This document shows positions 25,397 through 32,417 of a stretch of DNA of 46,791 nucleotides, piece by piece; the stretch's first letter is position 1, and each line of letters starts with the position of its first letter. Made by a program: the position numbers and the translations under genes. The notes under the pieces were generated by a model, which saw only the letters and a list, made by a program, of their open reading frames with translations, had not been told where the DNA came from and made no database searches. Location: NCBI GenBank assembly GCA_030426805.1, contig JAUHXU010000004.1, forward strand, positions 1-46,791, given 5' to 3'. Origin of the DNA: a bacterium. GTDB lineage: Bacteria; Planctomycetota; JAFGQW01.

Positions 25397-25471
25397 TGGA
25401 GGCGGCACCCGGATTCGAACCGGGGATGGTGGATTTGCAATCCACTGCCTTAGCCACTTGGCTATGCCGCC
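25397..25471 (-). tRNA. tRNA-Cys (anticodon GCA)
   Basis: Read on the minus strand, the cloverleaf is complete. The acceptor stem GGCGGCA pairs with TGCCGCC, the anticodon loop TTGCAAA sits on a GTGGA/TCCAC stem, and the T arm contains GGTTCGAATCC. The discriminator base is T, as expected for cysteine, and the CCA end is encoded (25399-25397). The anticodon GCA maps to plus-strand 25436-25438. Confidence 0.97.
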
Positions 25472-25534
25472 TGGGCGCGGCCGCGGGTGACCCGGGTCGC
25501 GAGGACGATTCGGCGCGCGGGTCCGAGCGGGCCC

Positions 25535-25562
25535 TGGCGCGAAGCGTGCGTGCCCTTATAAT
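25535..25562 (+). promoter_or_regulatory. Candidate promoter of the three-lipoprotein operon
   Basis: A perfect TATAAT at 25557-25562 lies about 100 nt before the first lipoprotein start. Upstream, TGGCGC at about 25535-25540 is only a weak -35 match with a suitable spacer. The -10 box stands out in the very GC-rich surroundings. Confidence 0.55.
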
Positions 25563-25662
25563 CCACCCGCCCCGATCTGGCCAGGGGCAACGGCGCGGCG
25601 GCAGGAGCCGCGCGTCGGCGTTGGGCGGGACCGATCTGCACCGGATGCTGCGGGGAGCTTCG

Positions 25663-26346
25663 ATGATTCGCGTGATCGCGTGGTGCGGCATCGCTGCGGC
25701 GTTGCTGATGCCGTCGTGTGCCTACCTGCAGCTCGATCGCGAGGAACTCGCGGTCGACTACACCTACGCGGCGCCGTTCCGCAAACCGCCGTTCGAAACC
25801 GCGGCGATCGTCGTCAACGGCGAGGCGTTCACGGCGACACGCAACGTGCCGGGCCTCGCGCTCGGCGACGAGAAGGCGCACTACCGCGCACTCGTCGATG
25901 CGTTTCGCGAGAAGGCGATCTTCGCGCGGCTCGCGGAGCCCGGCGACAAGCCCGCACTCGAGATCGCGTGCGACTTTCGCATCGAGGACGACGTCAACGC
26001 GCTCCACCGTTCGGTGTCGATGCTGACGCTCTACGTCTTTCCGTACTGGAAGATGGTGCGCGTGTCGGTGATCGCCGAGGTGCGCTCGACAGACTTCCGC
26101 TTCGACCCGTTCTGGTTCGAGGACGAGGTCCAGGTCTACGTGAGCCCGATCCTGTTCCCGGGCGTCTTCTTCGCCGGCCGCCCGAATCCGGAACAGCGAC
26201 TCGCCGAGCAAGCCGGCCACGCGCTCGCGATGCACGTCATCCGGACCGTGCGCCGACTGCGCACCGCCGACGCGTGCCCCGAAGAAGAGGCGGATCCCGC
26301 GGCGGATCCCGAGGCCGAGTCGGCACCCGACGGGGAGGAGCAGTGA
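25663..26346 (+). CDS. Lipoprotein of unknown function, first of three
   Basis: A 227-residue lipoprotein. The signal peptide ends in the lipobox MPSC with Cys19. The body is alpha/beta with no recognised catalytic motif. A hydrophobic stretch, SMLTLYVFPYWKMVRVSVIAEV (about 125-146), and a Glu/Asp/Pro-rich acidic tail are visible. The second protein of the operon shares the same layout: a hydrophilic N-terminal half, an acidic IED turn, then a strand-rich segment with a P-W/A pattern. I chose the ATG at 25663 with GGGGAG 5 nt upstream; an ATG at 25645 is possible. Its stop overlaps the next start as TGATG. Probably periplasmic or outer-membrane-anchored; the function is not known. Confidence 0.85.
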   Translation: MIRVIAWCGIAAALLMPSCAYLQLDREELAVDYTYAAPFRKPPFETAAIVVNGEAFTATRNVPGLALGDEKAHYRALVDAFREKAIFARLAEPGDKPALEIACDFRIEDDVNALHRSVSMLTLYVFPYWKMVRVSVIAEVRSTDFRFDPFWFEDEVQVYVSPILFPGVFFAGRPNPEQRLAEQAGHALAMHVIRTVRRLRTADACPEEEADPAADPEAESAPDGEEQ

Positions 26347-26945
26347 TGCGTCTCGCGTGCATCCTCGCGCTCGCCGCACTGACGCTGCCCGGCTGTATCG
26401 CGACGCGGAGCGGCCCGGCGACCGAGCCGGCAGCGGCCGACGCCGCGGTCGCCCCGGCGTCGGTCGATGTGTTCTTCGAGTTCTCCGGTCGGACGCTGAT
26501 CGACGGGGTCAAGGACGACGCCGAGACGTTCGGCGAGGTGACGATCTTCGCGGCACACGTCGCTCGCGAGCTCGACGAACTCGGCGTGATCCGCAAGATC
26601 GTCGATCGGCCGTCGCCGGAGACGTTGCGATTGCGCGTGCACATCGAGGATGCGCGCGGTGGACCCGCCGGCTTGCGCGTCGCGTCGAAGGCGACGCTGC
26701 GCATTCTGCCGGCGTGGGAGACGACGTCGTACATCGTGCGGGCCAAGGGCGCCTACCGCGGACGATCGCTCGAGCCGTTTCGGTCGACCGGCGGCGTGAC
26801 GGAGGTCTACCACCTCGCGTTGATTCCACTCGCGCCGTTCATGCCGCTGTCGCGTCGCGGGGATCTGTCGCGCGACACGGCAGTCGCACTCGCGCGCCAC
26901 GTCGCGCGCGCGGTGCACGGGATTCAGGAGGCCGGCGGTGCGTGA
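26346..26945 (+). CDS. Lipoprotein of unknown function, second of three
   Basis: A 199-residue lipoprotein with lipobox LPGC (Cys17). After an Ala/Pro-rich linker, the domain from about 40 to the end has LRLRVHIEDARGGPAGLRV and the hydrophobic patch YHLALIPLAPFMPLS. It appears to be a diverged paralogue of the first lipoprotein: both have a strand ending in IED, then a Leu/Pro-rich segment and a long amphipathic C-terminal helix (ALARHVARAVHGI here, GHALAMHVIRTV there). This similarity is judged by eye. The ATG overlaps the upstream stop by one base and the 3' end overlaps the third gene by 8 nt. Confidence 0.85.
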   Translation: MRLACILALAALTLPGCIATRSGPATEPAAADAAVAPASVDVFFEFSGRTLIDGVKDDAETFGEVTIFAAHVARELDELGVIRKIVDRPSPETLRLRVHIEDARGGPAGLRVASKATLRILPAWETTSYIVRAKGAYRGRSLEPFRSTGGVTEVYHLALIPLAPFMPLSRRGDLSRDTAVALARHVARAVHGIQEAGGA

Positions 26946-27453
26946 CATTCGACGGATTGGGCGCAGGGTCGGCGCGATCGCATGCCTCGCGTCGGCGATC
27001 ACGCTCGGCGGTTGCGGCACGGTCCGCGTGTCGGCGGAAGACGAGGCCTTCCTCGAGCGGCTCGAACGCGTCGGGGTGAAGCCGCGCGAGGGCGGTTCGG
27101 CGAACCCGACCCGTCTCGCGCTCGCGAACGCGTGGGGGCCGATCGGCCTGCTCTTCGGCCCGGACATCGGCTACTTCCCGCTCGGCGGCGCGGCGAACTT
27201 CTTCCTCGCCGACCAACTCGGCAGCGATGCGGGACAGCGTTGGCTCGGCGTCGTCAACACGGCGACGTGGCCGGTGTCGACGCTCTGGTCGGTGCCGCAG
27301 GTCATCCGTGACTCGCACGCGATCAACCGAAGCGACACGGTCTTCTTCTACACGAAGACCCGGCGCGGCCTCGCGGCGCTCGATCGGTTGATGCGCGAGG
27401 CGGGACCGGACTCGGTGATCGAATCCGCGCGCGGCCCGGCCCCGACGCCGTAG
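26938..27453 (+). CDS. Small lipoprotein of unknown function, third of three
   Basis: A 171-residue lipoprotein with lipobox LGGC (Cys26). The mature part begins with an acidic helix (AEDEAFLERLERVGV) and contains a hydrophobic stretch around WGPIGLLFGPDIGYFPLGGAANFFLAD (about 66-92) that may be amphipathic or membrane-associated. The end is Ala/Pro-rich. The GTG start has AGGAGG 6 nt upstream and overlaps the previous gene by 8 nt, so the three lipoproteins are one coupled operon. I recognise no family. Joint outer-membrane complex formation is a reasonable guess from the coupling, no more. Confidence 0.8.
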   Translation: MRDIRRIGRRVGAIACLASAITLGGCGTVRVSAEDEAFLERLERVGVKPREGGSANPTRLALANAWGPIGLLFGPDIGYFPLGGAANFFLADQLGSDAGQRWLGVVNTATWPVSTLWSVPQVIRDSHAINRSDTVFFYTKTRRGLAALDRLMREAGPDSVIESARGPAPTP

Positions 27454-27543
27454 CGCAACCCGCAGCCACCCGACGGGTTAGGCCCGTCCCTTGAGGGGGG
27501 ACCCGCCCCCGGTCGACAGATCTCTCGTACGGGAGGTCCAATC

Positions 27544-29187
27544 GTGAAACCGACAGGCGGCGTGCTCGCACTCGTCGTGATCCTGGCGCTGGTCGGGGTT
27601 GCGTATTCGACGACGGTCTCGAACGAACTCGGCTCGCTCGGCGGCGACAGCGCCCACTACGTGATGCTGGGCGACGCGCTCGCGGCGGGCCACGGCTACG
27701 TCGAAGCCGAGCAGCCGGATCGCCCGCGCCACACGCTCTACCCGCCGCTGTTGCCGGCGCTCCTCGCGGTCGCGCGGACGGTGGAGCCGATGGGCTACCG
27801 CCTCGGACACTGGCTGATCGTCGCGTCTGCGCTGGTCGCTGCGGCCGGTCTGTTCTTTCTCGTCCGCGAGTGGGCCGGCGCGCCGATCGCGGTCGTCGCG
27901 GCACTGCTGTTCACGTCGTTGCCGGTCGTCGTTCGCGCCCTCGTGCCGATTCTGAGCGAGCTGCCGTTCGCGGCTCTCGTGATCTGGTCGCTCGTCTGTT
28001 GGCAGCGCCACGAGCGGGTGAACACGATGGCGCCGCTGGCCGCTGCGGTGCTGCTCGCCGCGCTCGCGTTCCTGATGCGGAGCGCCGGGCTGGCGCTGAT
28101 CCTCGTGCTGATCGTCGGGCTCGCGTGGCGCGCGTTCGCGCGCCACGAGCTGCGCAAGCGAAACCTCGTGATGGCGCTCGTGCTCGTCGTGCCGGTCGTC
28201 GGTTGGCAGCTGTGGACCGCGACGGGTGGGGGCGAGCGCGCCGGCTACTTCAAGCAGCTCTCGTACAAGGACCCGTATCAGCCGTCGCTCGGAACGGTCG
28301 ACGCCGCCGACCTCGTCGAGCGCGCATCGAATCGCGCGGTCTTCTATGCGAAGGTCGTGCGGGAGTGTTTCGGGGAGGGGCTCGTCGACCGCGCGCCGGA
28401 GTTCGTCGCGATCGCCGGATGGCTCGCCGCCGCGCTCGCGATCCTCGGTCTGCTCGGTGCGATCGCACGCCCACGCATGTGGCTCGGCTTCGCGTTGGTC
28501 TACGTCGCGATGATCGCGCTCTGGCCGTGGTCGGGACCGCGGTTCTTGCTGCCGGTGCTGCCGTTCCTGTGTGCGCTCGTCGCCGGGGGGGCCGCGCTGA
28601 TTCAGCAGGGCGCTCGCGTCGTGCTGTCGCCGCGCTTCTCACCGATCGTCGGGCCGGCCGTCCTCTCGCTGCTCGTCATTGCATCGCTGCCGGGCTGGGA
28701 GCGCTTCCACCGCGTCCGCAGCGCGGACCTGACCGTGCACGCGAAGGGGGGCGTGCAGTTGAGCGTGGCGTTCTCCGAATACCACGATGCGCACGTCTGG
28801 TGCCGAGGCGGGGTCGAGCGCGGCCGCGTCGCAGCGAACGCGTGGGGTGACTACCTCACGGCCGGGGTCTGGCTTCGTCGGCACGACGCGGATGCCCGCG
28901 TGTCGTGCCGCAAGCCCCGGCTGACGGCGCTCTTCGCGCGTCTCCCCGCGGTCGGGTTGCCGTCGCCGAACGTGCCGGCGAAGACGTGGCAGTGGCTCGC
29001 GTCCCGTCGGGTCGGATACGTGATCTCGCTGCGGCGCGCGTTCACGCCGGATGCCGCCCAGCGGGCGATCGATCGGGCGCGCGATGCATACCCCGATCGT
29101 TTCCGGTCGATCTGGTCGTCGCCGAACGCGGAGGTGCTCGAGCTGACCTACCCGACCACGACGCCCTCGGACGTCGCGGTCGAGTAG
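27544..29187 (+). CDS. GT-C membrane glycosyltransferase (GT39/ArnT-like)
   Basis: A 547-residue polytopic membrane protein with about ten predicted helices in the first 390 residues and a soluble C-terminal part. The first extracytoplasmic loop has GGDSAHYVMLGDAL, the position where GT39/ArnT-type enzymes carry their catalytic acidic residue, followed by a proline-rich TLYPPLLPALLA segment typical of the family. The WPWSGPRFLLPVLPFL segment (around residues 324-340) also matches such transferases. These enzymes use polyprenyl-phosphate sugars on the outer face of the membrane. The start is GTG with GGGAGG upstream. The gene ends 16 nt from a convergent gene. It could use the product of the DPM1-like enzyme encoded at 18292, but the substrates are unknown. 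Confidence 0.85.
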   Translation: MKPTGGVLALVVILALVGVAYSTTVSNELGSLGGDSAHYVMLGDALAAGHGYVEAEQPDRPRHTLYPPLLPALLAVARTVEPMGYRLGHWLIVASALVAAAGLFFLVREWAGAPIAVVAALLFTSLPVVVRALVPILSELPFAALVIWSLVCWQRHERVNTMAPLAAAVLLAALAFLMRSAGLALILVLIVGLAWRAFARHELRKRNLVMALVLVVPVVGWQLWTATGGGERAGYFKQLSYKDPYQPSLGTVDAADLVERASNRAVFYAKVVRECFGEGLVDRAPEFVAIAGWLAAALAILGLLGAIARPRMWLGFALVYVAMIALWPWSGPRFLLPVLPFLCALVAGGAALIQQGARVVLSPRFSPIVGPAVLSLLVIASLPGWERFHRVRSADLTVHAKGGVQLSVAFSEYHDAHVWCRGGVERGRVAANAWGDYLTAGVWLRRHDADARVSCRKPRLTALFARLPAVGLPSPNVPAKTWQWLASRRVGYVISLRRAFTPDAAQRAIDRARDAYPDRFRSIWSSPNAEVLELTYPTTTPSDVAVE

Positions 29188-29203
29188 CGAAGACGCAGCG
29201 CGA

Positions 29204-30592
29204 TCAGGGGTTGAGGACGACCGGCTCGGTCAGGAGACCGACCGCGCCCGGCGCCGCCGGGTCGATCACCGCCATCAGCATGTGGATGGGGATGTTCAGC
29301 GGCAGGTTGAGGAAGCTCAGGTCGATTTGCGCCTGGGCCTCGCCGTTGCCGTCGAGGATCAGCGGTCCCGGGTTCCACACCGCGGGGATCAGGTTCTGCG
29401 CGGTGATCGAGAACAACTGATCCGGGTTCAGCCACGCGCGCAGCCCGTTCGGCAGCGTGAAGCCGGGGCGAATGCCCGACAACGTGCCGACGAAGAGATA
29501 CTGCTTGTTCGCGAAGCCGGGCGCGCTCAACCGCACGTTCCACTTGCCCGGCGCGGTCTGCACCGGCGCGATGTAGCGCGCCCGGTCGTTTGCGAGCGAC
29601 GCCTGCGGGTAGGGGATCAGTGCCCGCGAGTTCGAGTTGATGAACTGCTGCGTGCTGACGATCGTCGACAGGACCGGATCGACCCGGTGCAGGTTGCAGA
29701 TCGTCAGCGTGTTCGCCTGCTGATACCCGTAGGTGAGCAGCAGCGGACTCGCGCTGCTCTGGTTGTCGAAGACCGTGCCAAAGACGTTCTGGCTCGTGCC
29801 GGCGATCACGGTGTTCGACGTCGCGGTGCGGCCCTTCTTCGCGCGGTAGATCCGGCGAGACTCGACGTAGATCATGTCGCCCGTCGCGAGTTCCTGCGTC
29901 CAGCCGTAGTTCGGCAATGGCCCGCTGCTGCTCGTGTTCCACGTCGTGATCGCACCACTGGGCGCGACTTCGTAGACGGGGTAGGCGAAGAAGCCGACGG
30001 TCTGCGCCGACGGGACGAGCAGGTGGCCGGTGTCGACGTCGCGGCCGACGGGCCTGTTGAAGGTCTGCGGGTGGCCGATCATCATCGTCGACAGCACGGT
30101 CGTCAGGGCGCCGTTCTGGTCGATGTTGTAGACGAGGTACTGGTTCTGCGCGTTGATTCGCGAGTAAGCGCTCGCGTACCACCCGCCGTTTCCGTCCGCG
30201 GTCAGCCCGTAGATCGGCCGGAACGCGATCGTGCTGCGCGACACCGTCGTGAACTGGTTCACGCTCGGGTTGTAGCGGAAGATGCCGTACGTGTGGCTGT
30301 AGACCGAGCTGCCCGATGCGCGGCAGCCGAAGACGATGCTCTTGTTGTCGTTGTCCATCGTGACGAAGTCCATGTAGTACGGACGCGTCGGGAAGACGAA
30401 CGTGTCGACGAGCGTCGTGAGCTGACCGTTCGGCATCGCGCGGAAGATGCCGTTCAGGTAGCTGGTCGAGTTCGACGGATAGCCGCCGCCCATCAGGACG
30501 CCACCGGTGTGCGGTTGCGCGGGCGCGATGAGTGCGCTGGACAGGACCGTCGCGCAGGCGAGCGCGGCGGCACGGAGGGCCGGGATTCTCAT
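29204..30592 (-). CDS. Secreted beta-propeller-like protein with a C-terminal accessory domain
   Basis: A 462-residue exported protein. The signal peptide is probably cut after Ala25. Residues about 30-350 are strand-rich and repetitive in the manner of a beta-propeller (repeated IYGLTADGNGGWY, VYEVAPSGAITTW, LHRVDPVLSTI patterns), though no YVTN or NHL signature is clean. The last 95 residues form a separate domain: LPNGLRAWLNPDQLFSI, LILDGNGEAQAQIDL and the final TEPVVLNP. I have an impression, not verifiable here, that this type of ending recurs in secreted planctomycete proteins. The ATG at 30592 has AAAGG upstream on the minus strand. A cell-surface or secreted role is likely; the ligand is unknown. 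Confidence 0.82.
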   Translation of the reverse strand: MRIPALRAAALACATVLSSALIAPAQPHTGGVLMGGGYPSNSTSYLNGIFRAMPNGQLTTLVDTFVFPTRPYYMDFVTMDNDNKSIVFGCRASGSSVYSHTYGIFRYNPSVNQFTTVSRSTIAFRPIYGLTADGNGGWYASAYSRINAQNQYLVYNIDQNGALTTVLSTMMIGHPQTFNRPVGRDVDTGHLLVPSAQTVGFFAYPVYEVAPSGAITTWNTSSSGPLPNYGWTQELATGDMIYVESRRIYRAKKGRTATSNTVIAGTSQNVFGTVFDNQSSASPLLLTYGYQQANTLTICNLHRVDPVLSTIVSTQQFINSNSRALIPYPQASLANDRARYIAPVQTAPGKWNVRLSAPGFANKQYLFVGTLSGIRPGFTLPNGLRAWLNPDQLFSITAQNLIPAVWNPGPLILDGNGEAQAQIDLSFLNLPLNIPIHMLMAVIDPAAPGAVGLLTEPVVLNP

Positions 30593-30778
30593 GATGGTTT
30601 ACCTTTCACAGTCACAGTGAGACCCTAAACACGCCCCGATTCTACGACCGAGACGAGCGAAGCGGTAGTCATTCCGAGACGTCGTTTCCCGGTTCGTCGG
30701 CGCATTTCAGCCGATCGACGACGTCGTCCCGATTCGAGCCGATTCGGTGTAGGCTGTTCGGCGAGTTAGGATGGACGC

Positions 30779-31078
30779 ATGATCTCCGTCATCGCGCAGC
30801 CGACGAATGGATGGCTCGACCTCGTCTGGCAGTTCTTCCCGTTTCTCGTCGTGGTGACGGTGGGCGTCGGCAGCCTCGTGCATGCGCTCGTCACGCGCAT
30901 GCGCAAGCGACGGCAACGCCAGCCGGGCCTCTTCGACGGCGAGTCCGCTCCGGAGCGAAGCGACGTCCCGTCCGCGCAGGGCCGCACGCCGGTGTGGGTG
31001 ATCGTGTTCTGGATCGTGTTCGTCCCGGCGGGGCTCACGCTCGTCGCCGTCACGGTCTTCGAACTCCTGCGCGCGTAG
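30779..31078 (+). CDS. Small membrane protein with two helices
   Basis: A 99-residue protein with two hydrophobic segments (about 10-40, WLDLVWQFFPFLVVVTVGVG and on; and about 72-96, VWVIVFWIVFVPAGLTLVAV). A basic, polar cytoplasmic-looking linker, RMRKRRQRQ, lies between them. Codon use fits the neighbours. The binding site is not obvious: GTTAGGATGG at about 30766 is a weak candidate. No family is recognised. It begins a run of small membrane-protein genes that ends at tRNA-Leu. Confidence 0.65.
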   Translation: MISVIAQPTNGWLDLVWQFFPFLVVVTVGVGSLVHALVTRMRKRRQRQPGLFDGESAPERSDVPSAQGRTPVWVIVFWIVFVPAGLTLVAVTVFELLRA

Positions 31079-31140
31079 ACGATGCACGGGCACCGACCCG
31101 ACCGTCGACCGCGGCCGAACGACGATTGCCGCCCTCACCG

Positions 31141-31227
31141 GTGCGATGGCTCCCGATCGGGGTGTTCGTCGCGTTCTTTCTCTACGTGGTACTACGCTGG
31201 CTCAACGAAGCGATCTTCGTCTACTGA
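31141..31227 (+). CDS. Possible single-helix micropeptide
   Basis: From the GTG at 31141 a 28-residue peptide reads VRWLPIGVFVAFFLYVVLRW then LNEAIFVY. It has one clean hydrophobic helix flanked by arginines, which is unlikely in a random frame of this composition. A TTG at 31126 would add five residues. No ribosome binding site is seen, so expression might depend on coupling to the upstream gene, 62 nt away. It could also be the end of a decayed gene. Confidence 0.3.
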   Translation: MRWLPIGVFVAFFLYVVLRWLNEAIFVY

Positions 31228-31444
31228 ACCCGCTTCGCGACGGCGTGGCCATGCGCGAGATGGGGACGCTACGGTGGTGAGGCAGAGGCGACCGAACCTC
31301 GAAGGCCGCCAGCAACGTCGTGAGGGCCTTTCGCGGGGACGCCGGGAGGTAGGCCACGCCGGGAACGCCGACGCCTCGACGCCGCAGCGTTCCCTTCGTC
31401 GGTCGCTTGCGGTATCTCTTTCGGAAACTACAGCTGCGCGGCGT

Positions 31445-31840
31445 CTACGTCCCGCCGAACAGCACACGCGTGACGCGACCGTCTTCGACGTAGACGAGGG
31501 CTCCGCTGGCGATCCAGTGCTGGTAGAAGAAGACCTCGTCTTCGATCGGTGGAAGGGTGTCTCCGAAGAAGCGGTCCTCGCAATAGGCGCGATAGCGAAG
31601 GTAGCGCGCGACCAGCCATCCCGAGGCTTCCGGAACATCGCCGGCCGCCCTTCGGTAGATAAAGCAGTTGGCGGGGATCGACTCTCCGGCAACTGCGCGC
31701 ACATCCGGCTCGCCAAGGACGGAGATCACGTGCTCGGCCGAGTCGCCGATCCTCACGGGCGGCCACATCCGCACGTGCATGATCCAGCAGGCGACCGCGA
31801 CGACTACGACGCCGGTCCAGAGGAAACGGAGAGCGGGCAT
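31445..31840 (-). CDS. Small membrane-anchored protein with a BamE/SmpA-like domain
   Basis: A 131-residue protein with an N-terminal membrane helix (about 5-22, no lipobox) and a periplasmic domain. RIGDSAEHVISVLGEPDV and the ending VYVEDGRVTRVLFGGT follow the BamE/SmpA pattern, where a helix with GxxxxxVxxxLGxP is followed by a beta-sheet. BamE itself is an outer-membrane assembly lipoprotein; this one would stay in the inner membrane, so a BamE function should not be assumed. Two cysteines (NCFIYRR and AYCEDRFF) could pair. It is divergent from the 46-residue gene at 31898. Confidence 0.65.
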   Translation of the reverse strand: MPALRFLWTGVVVVAVACWIMHVRMWPPVRIGDSAEHVISVLGEPDVRAVAGESIPANCFIYRRAAGDVPEASGWLVARYLRYRAYCEDRFFGDTLPPIEDEVFFYQHWIASGALVYVEDGRVTRVLFGGT

Positions 31841-31897
31841 GCCGATGATCGTAGCACGAGGGCGCGCTGTGCCTGGACCGGTTAGACTGGGGTCGTC

Positions 31898-32038
31898 ATG
31901 AACGAGCCCCGACCCGACCTCCGCTTGCAGACGTTCGTGTTCTGGTCGCTGCTCGTCATCATGCTGACGGTGATCGGCGCGATCTTCGCGTTCGGGCTCG
32001 CGTTACGCTTCTTCCCTCACGGCTTCGGCTACGGCTAA
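31898..32038 (+). CDS. Small single-helix membrane protein (46 residues)
   Basis: The ATG at 31898 opens a 46-residue peptide: a charged N-terminus (MNEPRPDLRLQ), one membrane helix of about 21 residues (FVFWSLLVIMLTVIGAIFAF) and an aromatic/glycine tail ending HGFGYG. Codon third positions are strongly G/C. The context fits a small membrane-protein cluster. The binding site GGGG at about 31890 is poor. No family is recognised. Confidence 0.5.
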   Translation: MNEPRPDLRLQTFVFWSLLVIMLTVIGAIFAFGLALRFFPHGFGYG

Positions 32039-32087
32039 CCCACCTCCCGCGCGATCCGCTTCGCGATCTCGTTCCCGGGAACGCCCG

Positions 32088-32282
32088 CTACCGATCCCCG
32101 AACGCCGTGAGCGCGCCCCGCTCTGCCTCTGACAGACTCGGCCATGCTTGAATCAAGGCGATCAACCTCGGCTCGGGATCAGCAAGAGGTGACCTACGAG
32201 GCGACCGGCCGTCTGGGTCGAAGCGGACTTCCTGTCCGTCGCGTGTGCTATGACTCTGGGAATCCTGACAAATCCAACACAC
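32088..32282 (-). pseudogene. Possible integrase-like remnant beside tRNA-Leu
   Basis: A 64-codon minus-strand frame starts against the 5' end of the tRNA-Leu gene. Its last part, ADPEPRLIALIQAWPSLSEA followed by ERGALTAF, resembles the C-terminal tail that I associate with site-specific integrases and phage-like proteins of planctomycetes. The frame has no membrane helix and no start with a binding site, and base composition is clearly less GC-rich than the neighbours. Integrase genes often sit next to tRNA genes, so this may be the scar of a lost element. Chance cannot be excluded. Confidence 0.25.
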
Positions 32283-32283
32283 C

Positions 32284-32372
32284 GGGCGAGTGGCGGAACC
32301 GGCAGACGCAGCGGACTTAAAATCCGCAGGGGGGAAACTCCCGTCCGGGTTCGAATCCCGGCTCGCCTACCA
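32284..32372 (+). tRNA. tRNA-Leu (anticodon TAA)
   Basis: An 89-nt class II tRNA with an encoded CCA end (32370-32372) and discriminator A. The acceptor stem GGGCGAG pairs with CTCGCCT (one G-T pair), the anticodon loop CTTAAAA sits on GCGGA/TCCGC with TAA at 32318-32320, a long variable arm follows, and the T arm has the loop TTCGAAT in CCGGG/CCCGG. The long variable arm and the TAA anticodon identify leucine. Confidence 0.96.
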
Positions 32373-32417
32373 GTCGCGCCGATCGGCTATCATCGACGGG
32401 AGAAGGGGGTGCTCGTG

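Noticed and set aside
24772..25662. Long plus-strand frame joining the end of serS, the intergenic region and the first lipoprotein
   Set aside because: It passes through the antisense strand of tRNA-Cys and low-complexity DNA. The signal peptide and binding site place the start at 25663.
31082..31885. A 267-codon plus-strand frame spanning the small-protein cluster
   Set aside because: The translation has no hydrophobic or domain structure, and it runs antisense to the BamE-like gene, which has a membrane helix and a recognisable motif.
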